54,465 bases of DNA, taken from NCBI GenBank assembly GCA_946411835.1, contig CAMKFK010000005.1, positions 1 to 54,465 of the forward strand, read 5' to 3'. How positions within the stretch are numbered: the first letter of the stretch is position 1; each line of letters begins with the position of its first letter. This document shows positions 35,119 through 44,976 of the stretch, piece by piece. Both the position numbers and the translations under genes were made by a program. The notes beneath the pieces were generated by a model that saw only the letters and a program-made list of their open reading frames with translations, did no database searches and was not told the DNA's origin. Source of the DNA: an uncultured Clostridia bacterium. Lineage in GTDB: Bacteria; Bacillota; Clostridia; Oscillospirales; Oscillospiraceae.

Positions 35119-37269
35119 ATGAAAAAGAAAAGTCTCGCTTTGGCATTGGCGCTGGCGCTGCTCTTCTCGCTGCTGCTGACGGCGTTTGCCTCGGCTGCGG
35201 CGGAGGGAGCGGATCGCGCCTTTGTCATTGAAAATCTGTACGCCGTCGAGTACGACGGCAATTATCAGAAGCCGAAGCCGCTTATCCTCAACGGCTCCGG
35301 CACAGTGCTGACCGAGGGGACGCACTATACGCTCACCTTCGCCGACAACCGCAACGCCGGAACCGCCACAGTCACAGTCACGGGTAGGGGCGACTACGGC
35401 GCGGTCACGGTCAACGGCGAGAGGCTGCCCGCTGTCACGGCGACGGCGCACTTCGAGATCACGCCCCGCGAGCTCTACGTCGCCGTCGATAGCGTCACGG
35501 TGCGCGCCGGCGAGCAGCCGAAGTTCAGCTACTCGCTCGTTTCGGGCAAGCTCGCGGGGAGCGACAAGCTGCCGACGCCGAGCTATCGGCTCTACGAGCG
35601 CACGGCGGACACGCGCGGCGTCACCGTCGATTTCGGCGCGGACACCAACAAGAACTACCGCATCCACATCACGGACGGCATCCTGACCTATATCGGCACG
35701 GAGGAGCCGGAGCCGACAGGCGGCGTGACCTTCGGCAAGCTCGGCGCTGTTACCTACAACGGCAAGGCGCAGACGCCGGAACCGACGCTGACCGCCGCCA
35801 ACGGCGTCGCGCTGCGCAAGGATGTGGACTACACGCTCGCCTACAGCAACAACGTCAACGCCGGAACCGCGACGGTCAGGGTTTTGGGCAAGGGCGGCTA
35901 TGCCGGAACGCTGGACAAGACGCTGACGTTTGCCATCAACCCCGCGCCGATCACGGTGCGCGCGTATGACGTGCGCTGCCGCATGAACAACGCGCCGGAC
36001 GAGTTCGACTACTCCATCACCTCCGGCAAGGTCTACAACGGCGACGACATCGGCGATGTGACGATCAAGGCGGTTTCTCGCAGCGGCTACAGCTACGGTC
36101 CCGTCTTTGACCTGAAGGTCACGGTCAGGAACCGCAATCCCAACTATGAGATCACCACGAAAAACGGCACCATGATCTTTACCGACGTTGACGGCTGCAA
36201 TGACTACAGCGAAGGGCTGACGATCCAGAAGATTGCCGCCGTGGACTACGACGGTAGCTATCAGGAGCCGGAGGTCACGGTCAGGGATGACGACGGCAAC
36301 GTGCTCCGCGAGGGCACGGATTACCGCCTCACCTACAGCGACAATCTCCACGCGGGCACGGCAACCGTCACCGCCATCGGCAAGGGCGCGCACAGCGGCG
36401 AGCGCGACAGCCGCACGTTCACCATCCGAAAAAGAGATGTTACCGTAACGGTCAATGACACGACCGTCTCCAAGGGCGAGACGTACACCGGGACGTATAG
36501 CGTGTACCCGCGCCTCTGCTCCGGCGACAGTCTCGGCAAGGAGAGCTGGACGTTGCCGAGCACTTCGCGCGTCGGCACTTACGCCGTCAACGTGAGCTTC
36601 GCGGGGAACAAGGACTACAACATCACGGTCAAGAGCGGTAAGCTGACCGTCGTGGAGCCGCAGCCCACCAAGACCGCACTCGGTACGCCGAGGACGATGA
36701 CCGCCGCGAGCATCCCGAACCCCTACCGCGACGTGCGCTCCGGCGTGTGGTACGAAGCTCCCGCGCTCTATTGCCGCGCGAACGGCCTTCTGTTCGGCAC
36801 GTCGGAGGACACCTTCTCGGCGGGCGGCAGCTTGACCCGCGCGCAGCTCGTGACGGCGCTCTACCGTCTCAACGGCAGTCCGCGCGTCTATGGTGTAACA
36901 TTCTTCCTTGATGTGCCTTACGGCAGCTGGTACGAGGACGCCGTGACGTGGGCGGCGCAGAACGACATCGTGACCGGCTACAGCGAATATCGCTTCGCTC
37001 CCAACGATCAGATCACACGCGAGCAGTTCTGTACCATTATGTACCGCTATGCGAAGGCAAACGGCTTCTCGGTCTCGCAGAGCGCCAAGCTCAGCGGCTA
37101 CACGGATCAAGCGAAGGTGTCGGACTACGCGCGTGATGCGGTCAGCTGGGCGCTGGGCACGCGGGTGCTGACCCTGCGTGTCGTTGATGAGATCAGCCCC
37201 GGTCTTATCGCCAACCGCGCGGAGCTGGCGCTGTCCCTCCAAAGGTTTGCAACGACCTATCTGACATAA
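35119..37269 (+). CDS. MBG-repeat and SLH surface protein
   Basis: The 716-residue exported protein has a signal peptide at residues 1-28. About three MBG-like beta repeats follow, each with a YDG or YNG start and a YTLTFADNRNAGTATVTVTG type core (near residues 35, 210 and 375). The C-terminal 180 residues contain three SLH repeats (YRDVRSGVWYEAPALYCRAN, LDVPYGSWYEDAVTWAAQND, YTDQAKVSDYARDAVSWALG). It should be wall-bound through SLH, next to the adhesin. GAAAGGGG precedes the ATG. Confidence 0.82.
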   Translation: MKKKSLALALALALLFSLLLTAFASAAAEGADRAFVIENLYAVEYDGNYQKPKPLILNGSGTVLTEGTHYTLTFADNRNAGTATVTVTGRGDYGAVTVNGERLPAVTATAHFEITPRELYVAVDSVTVRAGEQPKFSYSLVSGKLAGSDKLPTPSYRLYERTADTRGVTVDFGADTNKNYRIHITDGILTYIGTEEPEPTGGVTFGKLGAVTYNGKAQTPEPTLTAANGVALRKDVDYTLAYSNNVNAGTATVRVLGKGGYAGTLDKTLTFAINPAPITVRAYDVRCRMNNAPDEFDYSITSGKVYNGDDIGDVTIKAVSRSGYSYGPVFDLKVTVRNRNPNYEITTKNGTMIFTDVDGCNDYSEGLTIQKIAAVDYDGSYQEPEVTVRDDDGNVLREGTDYRLTYSDNLHAGTATVTAIGKGAHSGERDSRTFTIRKRDVTVTVNDTTVSKGETYTGTYSVYPRLCSGDSLGKESWTLPSTSRVGTYAVNVSFAGNKDYNITVKSGKLTVVEPQPTKTALGTPRTMTAASIPNPYRDVRSGVWYEAPALYCRANGLLFGTSEDTFSAGGSLTRAQLVTALYRLNGSPRVYGVTFFLDVPYGSWYEDAVTWAAQNDIVTGYSEYRFAPNDQITREQFCTIMYRYAKANGFSVSQSAKLSGYTDQAKVSDYARDAVSWALGTRVLTLRVVDEISPGLIANRAELALSLQRFATTYLT

Positions 37270-37288
37270 TAAGAAGAGGTGGAATACC

Positions 37289-38944
37289 ATGCACAGAATC
37301 AAATATGTACTGGCGACATTCCTTGCCATTCTGCTTTCCGTGCCCGCGTGCGCGCTTGTGCTCCCCGATGAGACGCGCTATCCCGTTGAGGATGGCGAGG
37401 CGATCTATAAGGTCTATGAGCTGGCGCGTGAGGAACAGATCGCCGAGATTCCCCGCGAGGACATTTCCTACAACGGTCAGCTCTACCGCTTTTCCGATGT
37501 CTCTACCGAGGCGCGGACGGTGATCGAGACGCAGGAGTACACGGAAACCGTACATCGTGGGACGGCGCTGACCAACGATCCCGCGTCCATCCTCGACGTG
37601 ATGGAGCCGGAGCTGGAGGTCACGACCGAGGACGGATACAGCGGTACCTTGTCTCTCGACCCCGAGACCCTCGAGATCGAGCCGGAGACCTACGGCACGT
37701 CCACACGCACGGTCACGCTCACGCGGACGTATCCGTTCATGGCGGAAATGGACGTGGCGCTGCTCCCGCAGAGCATCACGGAAAACGGGCTGACGTACAG
37801 CCTGTCCGACTGCTCGTGGGCGATCTCCGCCGCAGCAAATCCCTATGACGCGGAGCGTTCCGACAGCTATACGGCGACCGCCGTATATACTGCAACGCGG
37901 ACAAGCAAATATCCCAAGACCTACTCTTTCTCGGTGAATTATAACGGAACGTTGCAGCGTGAGCATACGGAGGGCTATTGCTGTATCGCGGTGTTTGAAC
38001 CGGCGGAGGAAGACGTGGAAATTACAAGGATGAATGATGAGGGAAGCAACGGCGCGGGAATCGGCTGGAAGATCGGAACAATCGCTCTTGGCGCTTCCAC
38101 GCTTGGGCTTGCCGCGCTTCACTTTCTCGGCAAGGGGAGAAAAAATACGCTGGTAATGATCGCCGCGCTTGGCATGGCGTCCTTGATGGGCGTGAACGCG
38201 AACGCGCTGAGCTACAGCATCGACGGCGCGATTATCCCGAACACCGCGCAGCCGACGTCGATTTCCGATTATGACGTACCTGCGGCAGACACCGCAGCAG
38301 ATCTCAGCAAGAACGCCGCCTACGCGCCGCCCGCGTTCGGCTCGCCGGAATCCTATATCCCGAACCGCAGCGAGCCCCTGATCGACCTGCGCGGAACGGA
38401 CGGCAGCAGCTATGGCGCGGTCATCGGTGACGGCACGCTGGACGAATACGCGGCGACCGCAGACGTCCGCGTTGTCAACGGATTTCCCGCAGTCGATAAC
38501 GGCCCCGTTGTTGCGAAGCCCGCAACCGCCTATACCGCTCTGACCGCGCAGGACTATTACAGCGACGGGCGCATCGGCAGCATCAGGATCGCCGCGATTG
38601 GCGTGGACTTCGGCGTTTACGAGGGCGCGGACACCAAGACCATGAACAAGGGTGCGGCGCACATCACGAACACGTCCGTCTGGGACGGCAATATCTGTCT
38701 CGCGGCGCACAATCGCGGTGTCAAAAACAACTTCGGCAAAATCCAGACGCTCAGGGACGGCGACCGCATCGAGCTGACCACCGTTCACGGGACGCGCGTT
38801 TACAGCGTCTATCGCGTCGAGAAGATCGCCGAGACGGACGTCTCCATCCTCGCGCCGAGCGCGGGAAACATACTCACCCTGACCACCTGTGTGGCAAACG
38901 AGCGGGAGTTTCGCTACGTCGTGCAGGCGGTGCAGATCGCCTAA
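37289..38944 (+). CDS. Sortase with a fused exported N-terminal domain
   Basis: The 551-residue protein has a signal peptide (1-23), a 220-residue extracellular-type domain, and a membrane helix near 262-284 followed by KGRKN. A second signal-like helix follows (VMIAALGMASLMGVNANA), and the C-terminal sortase domain runs from about 420 to 551. Catalytic residues are visible: H474 in CLAAHNRG, C534 in LTLTTC, and an arginine at 539 or 542 in EREFRYVV. It looks like a fusion of two neighbouring genes, a membrane-anchored surface protein and a class D-like sortase. Its likely substrate is the LPRTG adhesin two genes upstream. GAAGAGGTGG precedes the ATG. Confidence 0.82.
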   Translation: MHRIKYVLATFLAILLSVPACALVLPDETRYPVEDGEAIYKVYELAREEQIAEIPREDISYNGQLYRFSDVSTEARTVIETQEYTETVHRGTALTNDPASILDVMEPELEVTTEDGYSGTLSLDPETLEIEPETYGTSTRTVTLTRTYPFMAEMDVALLPQSITENGLTYSLSDCSWAISAAANPYDAERSDSYTATAVYTATRTSKYPKTYSFSVNYNGTLQREHTEGYCCIAVFEPAEEDVEITRMNDEGSNGAGIGWKIGTIALGASTLGLAALHFLGKGRKNTLVMIAALGMASLMGVNANALSYSIDGAIIPNTAQPTSISDYDVPAADTAADLSKNAAYAPPAFGSPESYIPNRSEPLIDLRGTDGSSYGAVIGDGTLDEYAATADVRVVNGFPAVDNGPVVAKPATAYTALTAQDYYSDGRIGSIRIAAIGVDFGVYEGADTKTMNKGAAHITNTSVWDGNICLAAHNRGVKNNFGKIQTLRDGDRIELTTVHGTRVYSVYRVEKIAETDVSILAPSAGNILTLTTCVANEREFRYVVQAVQIA

Positions 38945-38953
38945 TTCAACCCC

Positions 38954-40598
38954 ATGAGGAATAAGAGCTTTCAGAGCGCCGCCCCGATGTGGGCGGCGCT
39001 CGCCTTGGGTGTGATATGGTTCGCGGCGCTGTTGGCTTCCGGCTATGAGGAGGGCATGACGGCGTTCGACTTGATTGCCGGCTTCAACGGCTTGATGGAG
39101 CATCCCTTCAACATTCGCTGGACGCCGCATACGCTCAAATTCATGTTTTTCGGGCTGTTGGTCTATGCAATGGGCGTCGCCTACTACTATGCCAGCCGCG
39201 AGAACCGGCGACCGGACGAGGAATACGGCTCGGCAAAGTGGGGCAGCGTCAGGGAACTGAACCGCAAGTACAGGGACGGGAAAAACACATTCTTATAGTA
39301 TTCCGATTGTAGCAAGCGCCAACTGCTCTTACATCATCACCGATCCCAAGGGCGAGCTGCTTCGCTCGACAGGACAGCTTCTGCGTGACGCGGGTTATGA
39401 CGTGAAGGCGTTTGATCTCGTCCACCCGGAGCAATCTGATTGCTATAACCCCTTTATGTATTTGAGGAGTGAGGCGGACGTTCTCAAAATGATCGACAAC
39501 CTGATCCGCAACACCACGCCGCAGAAGGCGCAGACCAGCGACCCGTTCTGGGAAAAAGCCGAAATCGGGCTATTTTCCGCGTTGATCCTGTATCTGTGGT
39601 ACTTCGCGCCGCCGGAGGAGCAAACCTTCGGGATGGTACTCTATATGCTGACCTTCTGTGAGGCACGAGAGGAGGACGAGCAGTATCAAAGCCCGGTGGA
39701 TCTGCTGTTTAAGGCGCTGGAGGAGGAAGACCCGGATAATACCGCGCTCAAGGAGTACAAGCTCTTTAAGCTGGCGGCGGGCAAAACTGTGAAGTCCATA
39801 CTGGTTTCCGTTGCTATGCGCATCAACAGCCTCAATATCAGCCAGTTTAACAGAATGACAAGCAGGGACGACATGGATTTCGGCTCGCTGGGCTAGCGTA
39901 AACGCGCTATTTTCTGCGTCATCCCTGTTACCGACGCAAGCATGAATTATTTGGTTGGTATGCTCTATACACAATGCTTTCAGGAGCTTTACACCGTCGC
40001 GGACGCTAAGTATAACGGACGACTGCCGGTTCATGTACAAGCCGTACAGGACGAGTGGGCGAACGTGGCACAGCCGGAGAGCTATCCGCGCATTCTTGCG
40101 ACGTGTCGAGGCTACAACGTAGGCTTGTCCATCATTGTGCAAAACATCCAGCAAATCAAATCGCTGTATGAAAAAGAGTGGGAGAGCATCATCGGAAACT
40201 GCGATACGCTCCTTTTCCTTGGCGGCGGCAACGAGCCAACCTCGATGGAGTTTTTCAGCAAGCTGCTGGGCAAGGAGACGCTGGACACGCGCACACGCGG
40301 TCAAACAAAGGGACGCAGCGGCTCCAGCTCCACCAACTACCAGCAGACGGGACGCGAGCTGATGACGCCGGACGAGCTGCGCATGATGGACAACCGATAC
40401 GCGCTGCTGTTCATTCGAGGCGAGCGCCCTGTGATGGACATAAAGTACGACATGAAAAGACATCCCAATTACAGGAAAACCCTGCGCGGCGGCGCAAAGC
40501 CCTATGTGCATCATCCGACGCCGAACTACGCGCTGGACGATCTACCCTATCAAGTATCGTCGCTTGAGGACATTGAATTTATCGAAACGGAGGAATAA
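38954..40598 (+). pseudogene. Broken VirD4/TraG-type coupling protein gene
   Basis: The type IV coupling protein should couple the relaxase-DNA complex to the secretion channel. The first part (38954-39298, 114 residues) has two membrane helices and ends RKYRDGKNTFL at a stop. The remainder resumes in another frame at about 39304 with ANCSYIITDPKGELL. The stretch that normally carries the Walker A motif, roughly 40-50 codons by comparison with the family from memory, is absent. A second lesion is an in-frame TAG at 39894-39896, after which RKRAIFCVIPVTDASMNYLV continues. The segment from 39942 keeps QDEWANVAQPESYPRIL (Walker B region) and the C-terminal all-alpha features. A functional ATPase cannot be made from this copy. 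Confidence 0.85.
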
Positions 40599-40602
40599 TA
40601 AC

Positions 40603-40923
40603 ATGAAAACGAACAAAATCATCGGGAGCAACAATCTGAAGAAGAACTACTGGAAGGCGGTGATGGTGTATGCCGTGCTCGCTGTGTGCGTGACGCCCGC
40701 GCTTGCGGCAGACCCGCTCAGCGTCATCAACAACCTGTCCGATTACATTTTCGGCATCATCAAAGCGGTGGGCGTCATAGTTTGCGCCTTGGGTGTCGTA
40801 CAGGTTGGCATAAGCCTCCAGAGCCATGACGCCAGCCAGCGGACACAGGGCCTCCTCTTTCTTGCCGGCGGACTGTTGATCGTCTTCGCAAAGGGAATGC
40901 TCACAGCCATCGGCGTGATCTGA
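40603..40923 (+). CDS. VirB2/TrbC-like pilin-type membrane protein
   Basis: The 106-residue protein has a signal-like helix (residues 18-36, ending ALA). Two further hydrophobic helices are separated by QSHDASQRTQ, the topology of VirB2-like and Maff2-like proteins found at this place in clostridial transfer operons. GGAGGAA precedes the ATG, and the stop overlaps the next start (TGATG). Confidence 0.7.
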   Translation: MKTNKIIGSNNLKKNYWKAVMVYAVLAVCVTPALAADPLSVINNLSDYIFGIIKAVGVIVCALGVVQVGISLQSHDASQRTQGLLFLAGGLLIVFAKGMLTAIGVI

Positions 40924-41465
40924 TGCTTGAGGAGCGGGAAATATCGCTGCATGAAGCTAACGCCTTTGTGATTCTGCACCACAGGCATCATGATCGGGCG
41001 ACTGGTCACAAGTGGAGCATCGGAGCGTATCAGGATGGCAGGCTATGCGGCGTCGCAATCGTGGGCAGACCGACAGGCAGACGTCTTGACAATGGCAAAA
41101 CGTTGGAGGTAACGCGGCTTTGCACGGATGGAACACGAAATGCCTGCTCGTTCCTTTACGCGGCAGCGGCGCGGAGAGCCCGAAAAGAGGGCTATGAGAA
41201 GATCATCACGTTCATACTGGAGAGTGAACCGGGTACCAGCCTGAAGGCTGCTGGATGGAAGCTGGAAACAGCAAGAGCCGGAAAACCATGCTGGAATGCC
41301 CAGCGGTACGCGGCGCGTCCTGTGCAGCTTTCCATGTTTCCTAAAAAAGAACCGCCTGCGGAGTTCAAACAGCGGTGGTCAAAAACACTATTTAACGGAT
41401 TAACGGAACGGAGACCGGCTGAAAAGCGGGTCTCCGTTCCAACAAAGGAGGCGAATGATATTTGA
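40923..41465 (+). CDS. XF1762-family protein
   Basis: The 180-residue protein has a GNAT-like fold judged from its pattern: ANAFVILHHRHHDRATGHKW, CGVAIVGRPTGRRLDNGKTL, EVTRLCTDGTRNACSFLYAA. These are hallmarks of the XF1762 family, common in mobile elements and phages. It may be an acetyltransferase, but the substrate is unknown. It sits inside the T4SS operon, overlapping the genes on both sides. Confidence 0.8.
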   Translation: MLEEREISLHEANAFVILHHRHHDRATGHKWSIGAYQDGRLCGVAIVGRPTGRRLDNGKTLEVTRLCTDGTRNACSFLYAAAARRARKEGYEKIITFILESEPGTSLKAAGWKLETARAGKPCWNAQRYAARPVQLSMFPKKEPPAEFKQRWSKTLFNGLTERRPAEKRVSVPTKEANDI

Positions 41466-42301
41466 GCAACGAATGGATCATCGAGCATCTGCAAGGCGCG
41501 CTGAATATATGGAACGATAAGCTCGCGGAGATGTGGTCATTGTTGACCGAATCGCCGGAGACCTTTAAGGGCGGCGCGATTTGGACTACTGTGACGAATA
41601 TCAACGGCGCAATGCAGGCTATAGGCTACGGACTGTTGGTGCTGTTCTTCGCCATCAGCTTTTTTAAAAGCTCTGCAACCTTTCGGGACTTCCAGCGCCC
41701 GGAGTTCGTGCTGAAGCAGTTTATTGTTTTCTGCCTCGCCAAGGCGGGCATTACCTACGGAATGGACTTACTGACGGACATCTTCAGCGTCTGTAACGGC
41801 ATCGTGGCAACGGCGGCAAGCAGCGTAGGTGGTATGGAGGGCACAGCAGCGGCGTTGCCAGATGAGGTCATTGCGAAAATCAGGGACGTAGGATTTCTGG
41901 CGAGTATCCCGCTTTATCTGGTGGCGTTTGTGGGCGGCGCGGTCATCTGGGTGCTTGCATTCATAATGATACTCACCGTCTACGGACGCTTTTTCAGGCT
42001 TTACCTGTACTCTGCGCTCTCGCCTATTGCGCTGGCGTCCTTCGCCGGTGAGCATACCGCGAGCTTTGGCAAGGCGTTTATCAAAAGCTACATCGGCGTC
42101 TGTATGGAGGGCGCGGTCATTATGCTGGCGTGTATCGTCTTTTCGGCGCTCGCGTCCAGCGGGACGCCCGCCTTTGACCCTGACGCCTCTGCGGCATCGC
42201 AAGTGTGGAGCTACCTCGGCGGAGTTATCTTCAATATGCTGGTGTTGGTTGGCATGGTAAAAGCCGCCGATCACGTTGCGAAGGATATGTTCGGACTGTA
42301 G
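41462..42301 (+). CDS. TrbL/VirB6-family conjugation membrane protein
   Basis: The 279-residue polytopic protein has six or seven membrane helices. Characteristic segments are MQAIGYGLLVLFFAISFFKS, the basic FQRPEFVLKQFIVFCLAKAG, and RFFRLYLYSALSPIALASFA, as in the channel proteins of Gram-positive T4SS. The start is TTG at 41462, overlapping the XF1762 stop and preceded by AAAGGAGG. The gene ends in TAG. Confidence 0.88.
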   Translation: MSNEWIIEHLQGALNIWNDKLAEMWSLLTESPETFKGGAIWTTVTNINGAMQAIGYGLLVLFFAISFFKSSATFRDFQRPEFVLKQFIVFCLAKAGITYGMDLLTDIFSVCNGIVATAASSVGGMEGTAAALPDEVIAKIRDVGFLASIPLYLVAFVGGAVIWVLAFIMILTVYGRFFRLYLYSALSPIALASFAGEHTASFGKAFIKSYIGVCMEGAVIMLACIVFSALASSGTPAFDPDASAASQVWSYLGGVIFNMLVLVGMVKAADHVAKDMFGL

Positions 42302-42313
42302 AAAGGAGAGAGT

Positions 42314-42679
42314 ATGGAAATCAAGATACCGAAGGAAATACGCAATTATAAGGAATCTATCTTTTTCGGCTTGTCCATGCGGCAGTTTATCTGCTCGGTG
42401 CTTGCCGTTGGCGTCGCCGTGGCGCTCCATTTCTCGTTGCAGGGCGTATTTAACCACGAGACGGTGAGCTGGGTATGTATCGTGGGCGCGGCTCCCGTTG
42501 CCGTCGCCGGCTTTTTCAAGTATAACGGCATGACGCTGGAGCAATTCGTGTGGGCGTTCATCAAGTCGCATTTTTTGCTTTCCGGCAATCGTGTGTGGAA
42601 ATCAACGAACTACTATCTGGACATGAGCCATCAAAAAAGGAAGAAGGGAGAAGACAAAAGTGAGAGTGCATCTGCATAA
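42314..42679 (+). CDS. prgI: PrgI-family T4SS protein
   Basis: The 121-residue protein opens with MEIKIPKEIRNYKESIFFGL and LSMRQFICSV, the PrgI signature. Two membrane helices follow and then the VWAFIKSHFLL region. PrgI is the VirB3-like partner of VirB4. GAAAGGAGAG precedes the ATG, and the end overlaps virB4 by 20 bases. Confidence 0.9.
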   Translation: MEIKIPKEIRNYKESIFFGLSMRQFICSVLAVGVAVALHFSLQGVFNHETVSWVCIVGAAPVAVAGFFKYNGMTLEQFVWAFIKSHFLLSGNRVWKSTNYYLDMSHQKRKKGEDKSESASA

Positions 42680-44972
42680 CCCGGAGCGCGACGCTATTTC
42701 TATCCCGCGAAGCGTTCAGCAATCCATTCCCATCAAGCGCATCTACAAAGACGGCATCTTTGAGGTCGGCGGCAAGTTCTCCAAGAGCTGGCGCTTTTTC
42801 GACGTCAACTACAAGGCGGAGGCGTATGACAAGCAGGTGCAGCTCTTTATGGCATACTGTGCCTTCCTCAATGCGCTGCCGCTTGACGCGGGCGTCAAAA
42901 TCACGCTGTTCAAGCGTCGGCTGAACCAGAAGGAGTTCGGCGAAACGCTGCTGCTCCAGACGAAGAATGACGGGCTGGATCGGTACAGGAACGAGCAGAA
43001 CGGGGCGATTATCTCCGCTGCTGCGGGCAGCAATAACCTCATTCAAGAAAAGTACATTACGGTATCCGTCGTGAAAAAGAACGTGGAGGAGGCGCGTATT
43101 TTCTTCAGCCGGGTTTTTTCCGATCTCCGCGCCGGATTGTCACCGTTGGATTCCACACTCGTTGACGTCAACATCAACGAGCGCCTGCGCCTGTTCCACG
43201 ATTTCTTCCGTCCCGGCGAGGAACAGTATTTCCAGTTTGATCTTGCCAGAACCTTACGGCGCGGGCACGATTTCCGGGATACCATAGCTCCGGACCGCTT
43301 GTCCTTCAAGGACAGCTACTATCAGATGGGCGGCAAGTTCGGGCGTGTCTTGTTCCTGCGCGACTACGGAAGCTATATCAAGGACGACATCATTACCACG
43401 CTGATGGACGAGCCTTATGATATGATGATCTCCATCGACATCGTGCCCGAAGGGATGAGCGAAGCCATCAAAATGGTAGATAAGCTCAACATGGCGGTCA
43501 ACTCAGACATCACACGTTGGCAGCAGCGTCAGAACGCGAGGGATAATTTCAGCGCGGTCATCCCGTATGATCTGGAGCAGATGCGCAAAGAGGGCAGGGA
43601 ATACATGAATGATCTTACCGAGCGCGACCAGCGGATTATGTACTGTCTTGTAACGCTGACACACCTTGCGGACAGCTTGGAGCAGCTCAATCAGAATACG
43701 GAATCGCTGAAAGCGCAGACGGGCAACAACTGCTCGTTCGGTACGCTTTTTTGCCAACAGGAGGACGGCTTGAACACCGTGCTCCCCTACGGCGTCAGGC
43801 GTATCGACGCCCTGCGCACACTGACCACTGAAAGCACAGCCGTCCTCATGCCGTTCCGTTGTCAGGAAATCCAGCATAAGGGTGGCTTGTATTACGGCGT
43901 CAACGCCATATCCGGCAACCTGATCGTCTGTAACAGGGGCGAGCTAATGAACGCCAACGGCATTGTTATAGGTACGTCTGGCACCGGCAAGTCAATGGCA
44001 ACGAAGCAGGAAATCGCCCAGCGCGCCATGTCCAACGACGACACGATCATCATAATTGACCCGGAACGCGAGTACGGTCCGCTTGTGCGTGCGCTGGGCG
44101 GCGAGGTCATTTGTATCTCCGCAGACAGCGACAACCATATCAATGCGCTCGATATTTCGGACGATGGAGAGAAAAAGAAGAATCCGCTTGGGACGAAGAG
44201 CGACTTCATCATGTCGCTTTGCGCGCAGATCATGGGCGAGGATAAGATCGACGCGCGGGCGAAGTCCATCATCGACCGCTGCACGGCGAACGTTTACCGC
44301 GAGTATATCAAAAACTACAAAGGCGATCCGCCTACGCTGATTGATCTGCATGAGGATCTGCTGCGGCAGGAGGAGCCGCTGGCAAAAGAAATTGCGCTTG
44401 CGCTGGAGCTTTTTACGACCGGCAGCCTGAACGTGTTCGCGCACCAGACGAATGTTGACACAAGCAGCCGGATCATCTGCTTTGATACTCACGATCTCGG
44501 CGAGAACCTTAAACCCATTGGACTTCTGGTCATGCTGGACTCCATCTTCAACCGTGTCATCCGCAACCGCGCGGCAAAGCGGTTCACGCACGTCTATGTG
44601 GACGAGCTGTATCTGTTCTTTTCCAATCCCTACAGCACTGAGTTTCTTAGTATGTGCTGGAGGCGCTTCCGCAAGTATTATGCCGATCTGACCGGCATCA
44701 CGCAGAACGTCGAGGACTGCCTGAACTCCGAGACGGCGCGTAATATGTTTGAAAACAGCGAGTTTCTGCTGATGCTCAGCCAGTCGCCGAACGCCATTGC
44801 CGAGCTGACCGAGCTGCTGGGTACGTCCGAGCAGCAGATGGCGTATGTCAAAAACAGGAAACCGGGACAAGGATTGATGAAGGTCGGTGGCGCTTATGTG
44901 CCGTTTGTGAACGATTTCCCGAAGAATACGATGCTTTACAAGCTGTTTTCCACCAAACCCGGCGAGGAGTAA
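42660..44972 (+). CDS. virB4: VirB4-type T4SS ATPase
   Basis: The 770-residue ATPase powers the conjugation channel. Walker A is GTSGTGKSMATK (about residues 438-449). IIIDPEREYGPLVRALGGEV follows, Walker B is HVYVDELYLFF (about 643), and then LTGITQNVEDCLNSE and FLLMLSQSPNAIAELTELLG. The start is GTG at 42660, inside the end of prgI, preceded by GAAGGGAGAAG. Unlike virD4, the gene has no lesion. Confidence 0.94.
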   Translation: MRVHLHNPERDAISIPRSVQQSIPIKRIYKDGIFEVGGKFSKSWRFFDVNYKAEAYDKQVQLFMAYCAFLNALPLDAGVKITLFKRRLNQKEFGETLLLQTKNDGLDRYRNEQNGAIISAAAGSNNLIQEKYITVSVVKKNVEEARIFFSRVFSDLRAGLSPLDSTLVDVNINERLRLFHDFFRPGEEQYFQFDLARTLRRGHDFRDTIAPDRLSFKDSYYQMGGKFGRVLFLRDYGSYIKDDIITTLMDEPYDMMISIDIVPEGMSEAIKMVDKLNMAVNSDITRWQQRQNARDNFSAVIPYDLEQMRKEGREYMNDLTERDQRIMYCLVTLTHLADSLEQLNQNTESLKAQTGNNCSFGTLFCQQEDGLNTVLPYGVRRIDALRTLTTESTAVLMPFRCQEIQHKGGLYYGVNAISGNLIVCNRGELMNANGIVIGTSGTGKSMATKQEIAQRAMSNDDTIIIIDPEREYGPLVRALGGEVICISADSDNHINALDISDDGEKKKNPLGTKSDFIMSLCAQIMGEDKIDARAKSIIDRCTANVYREYIKNYKGDPPTLIDLHEDLLRQEEPLAKEIALALELFTTGSLNVFAHQTNVDTSSRIICFDTHDLGENLKPIGLLVMLDSIFNRVIRNRAAKRFTHVYVDELYLFFSNPYSTEFLSMCWRRFRKYYADLTGITQNVEDCLNSETARNMFENSEFLLMLSQSPNAIAELTELLGTSEQQMAYVKNRKPGQGLMKVGGAYVPFVNDFPKNTMLYKLFSTKPGEE

Positions 44973-44976
44973 CGCC

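Noticed and set aside
31120-37329. A 2069-codon open frame on the minus strand across the adhesin and MBG-SLH genes
   Set aside because: It mirrors the repetitive GC-rich plus-strand genes, which have signal peptides, ribosome binding sites and clear domains. The antisense product shows no recognisable family and is a by-product of codon usage.
16369-39896. The two in-frame TAG codons as a sign of a recoded TAG (amber) codon
   Set aside because: Several ordinary genes in the window end in TAG (tgt, ruvC, ruvB, the 271-residue protein, TrbL), and the coupling-protein gene also has a frameshift, so gene decay or sequencing error is simpler.
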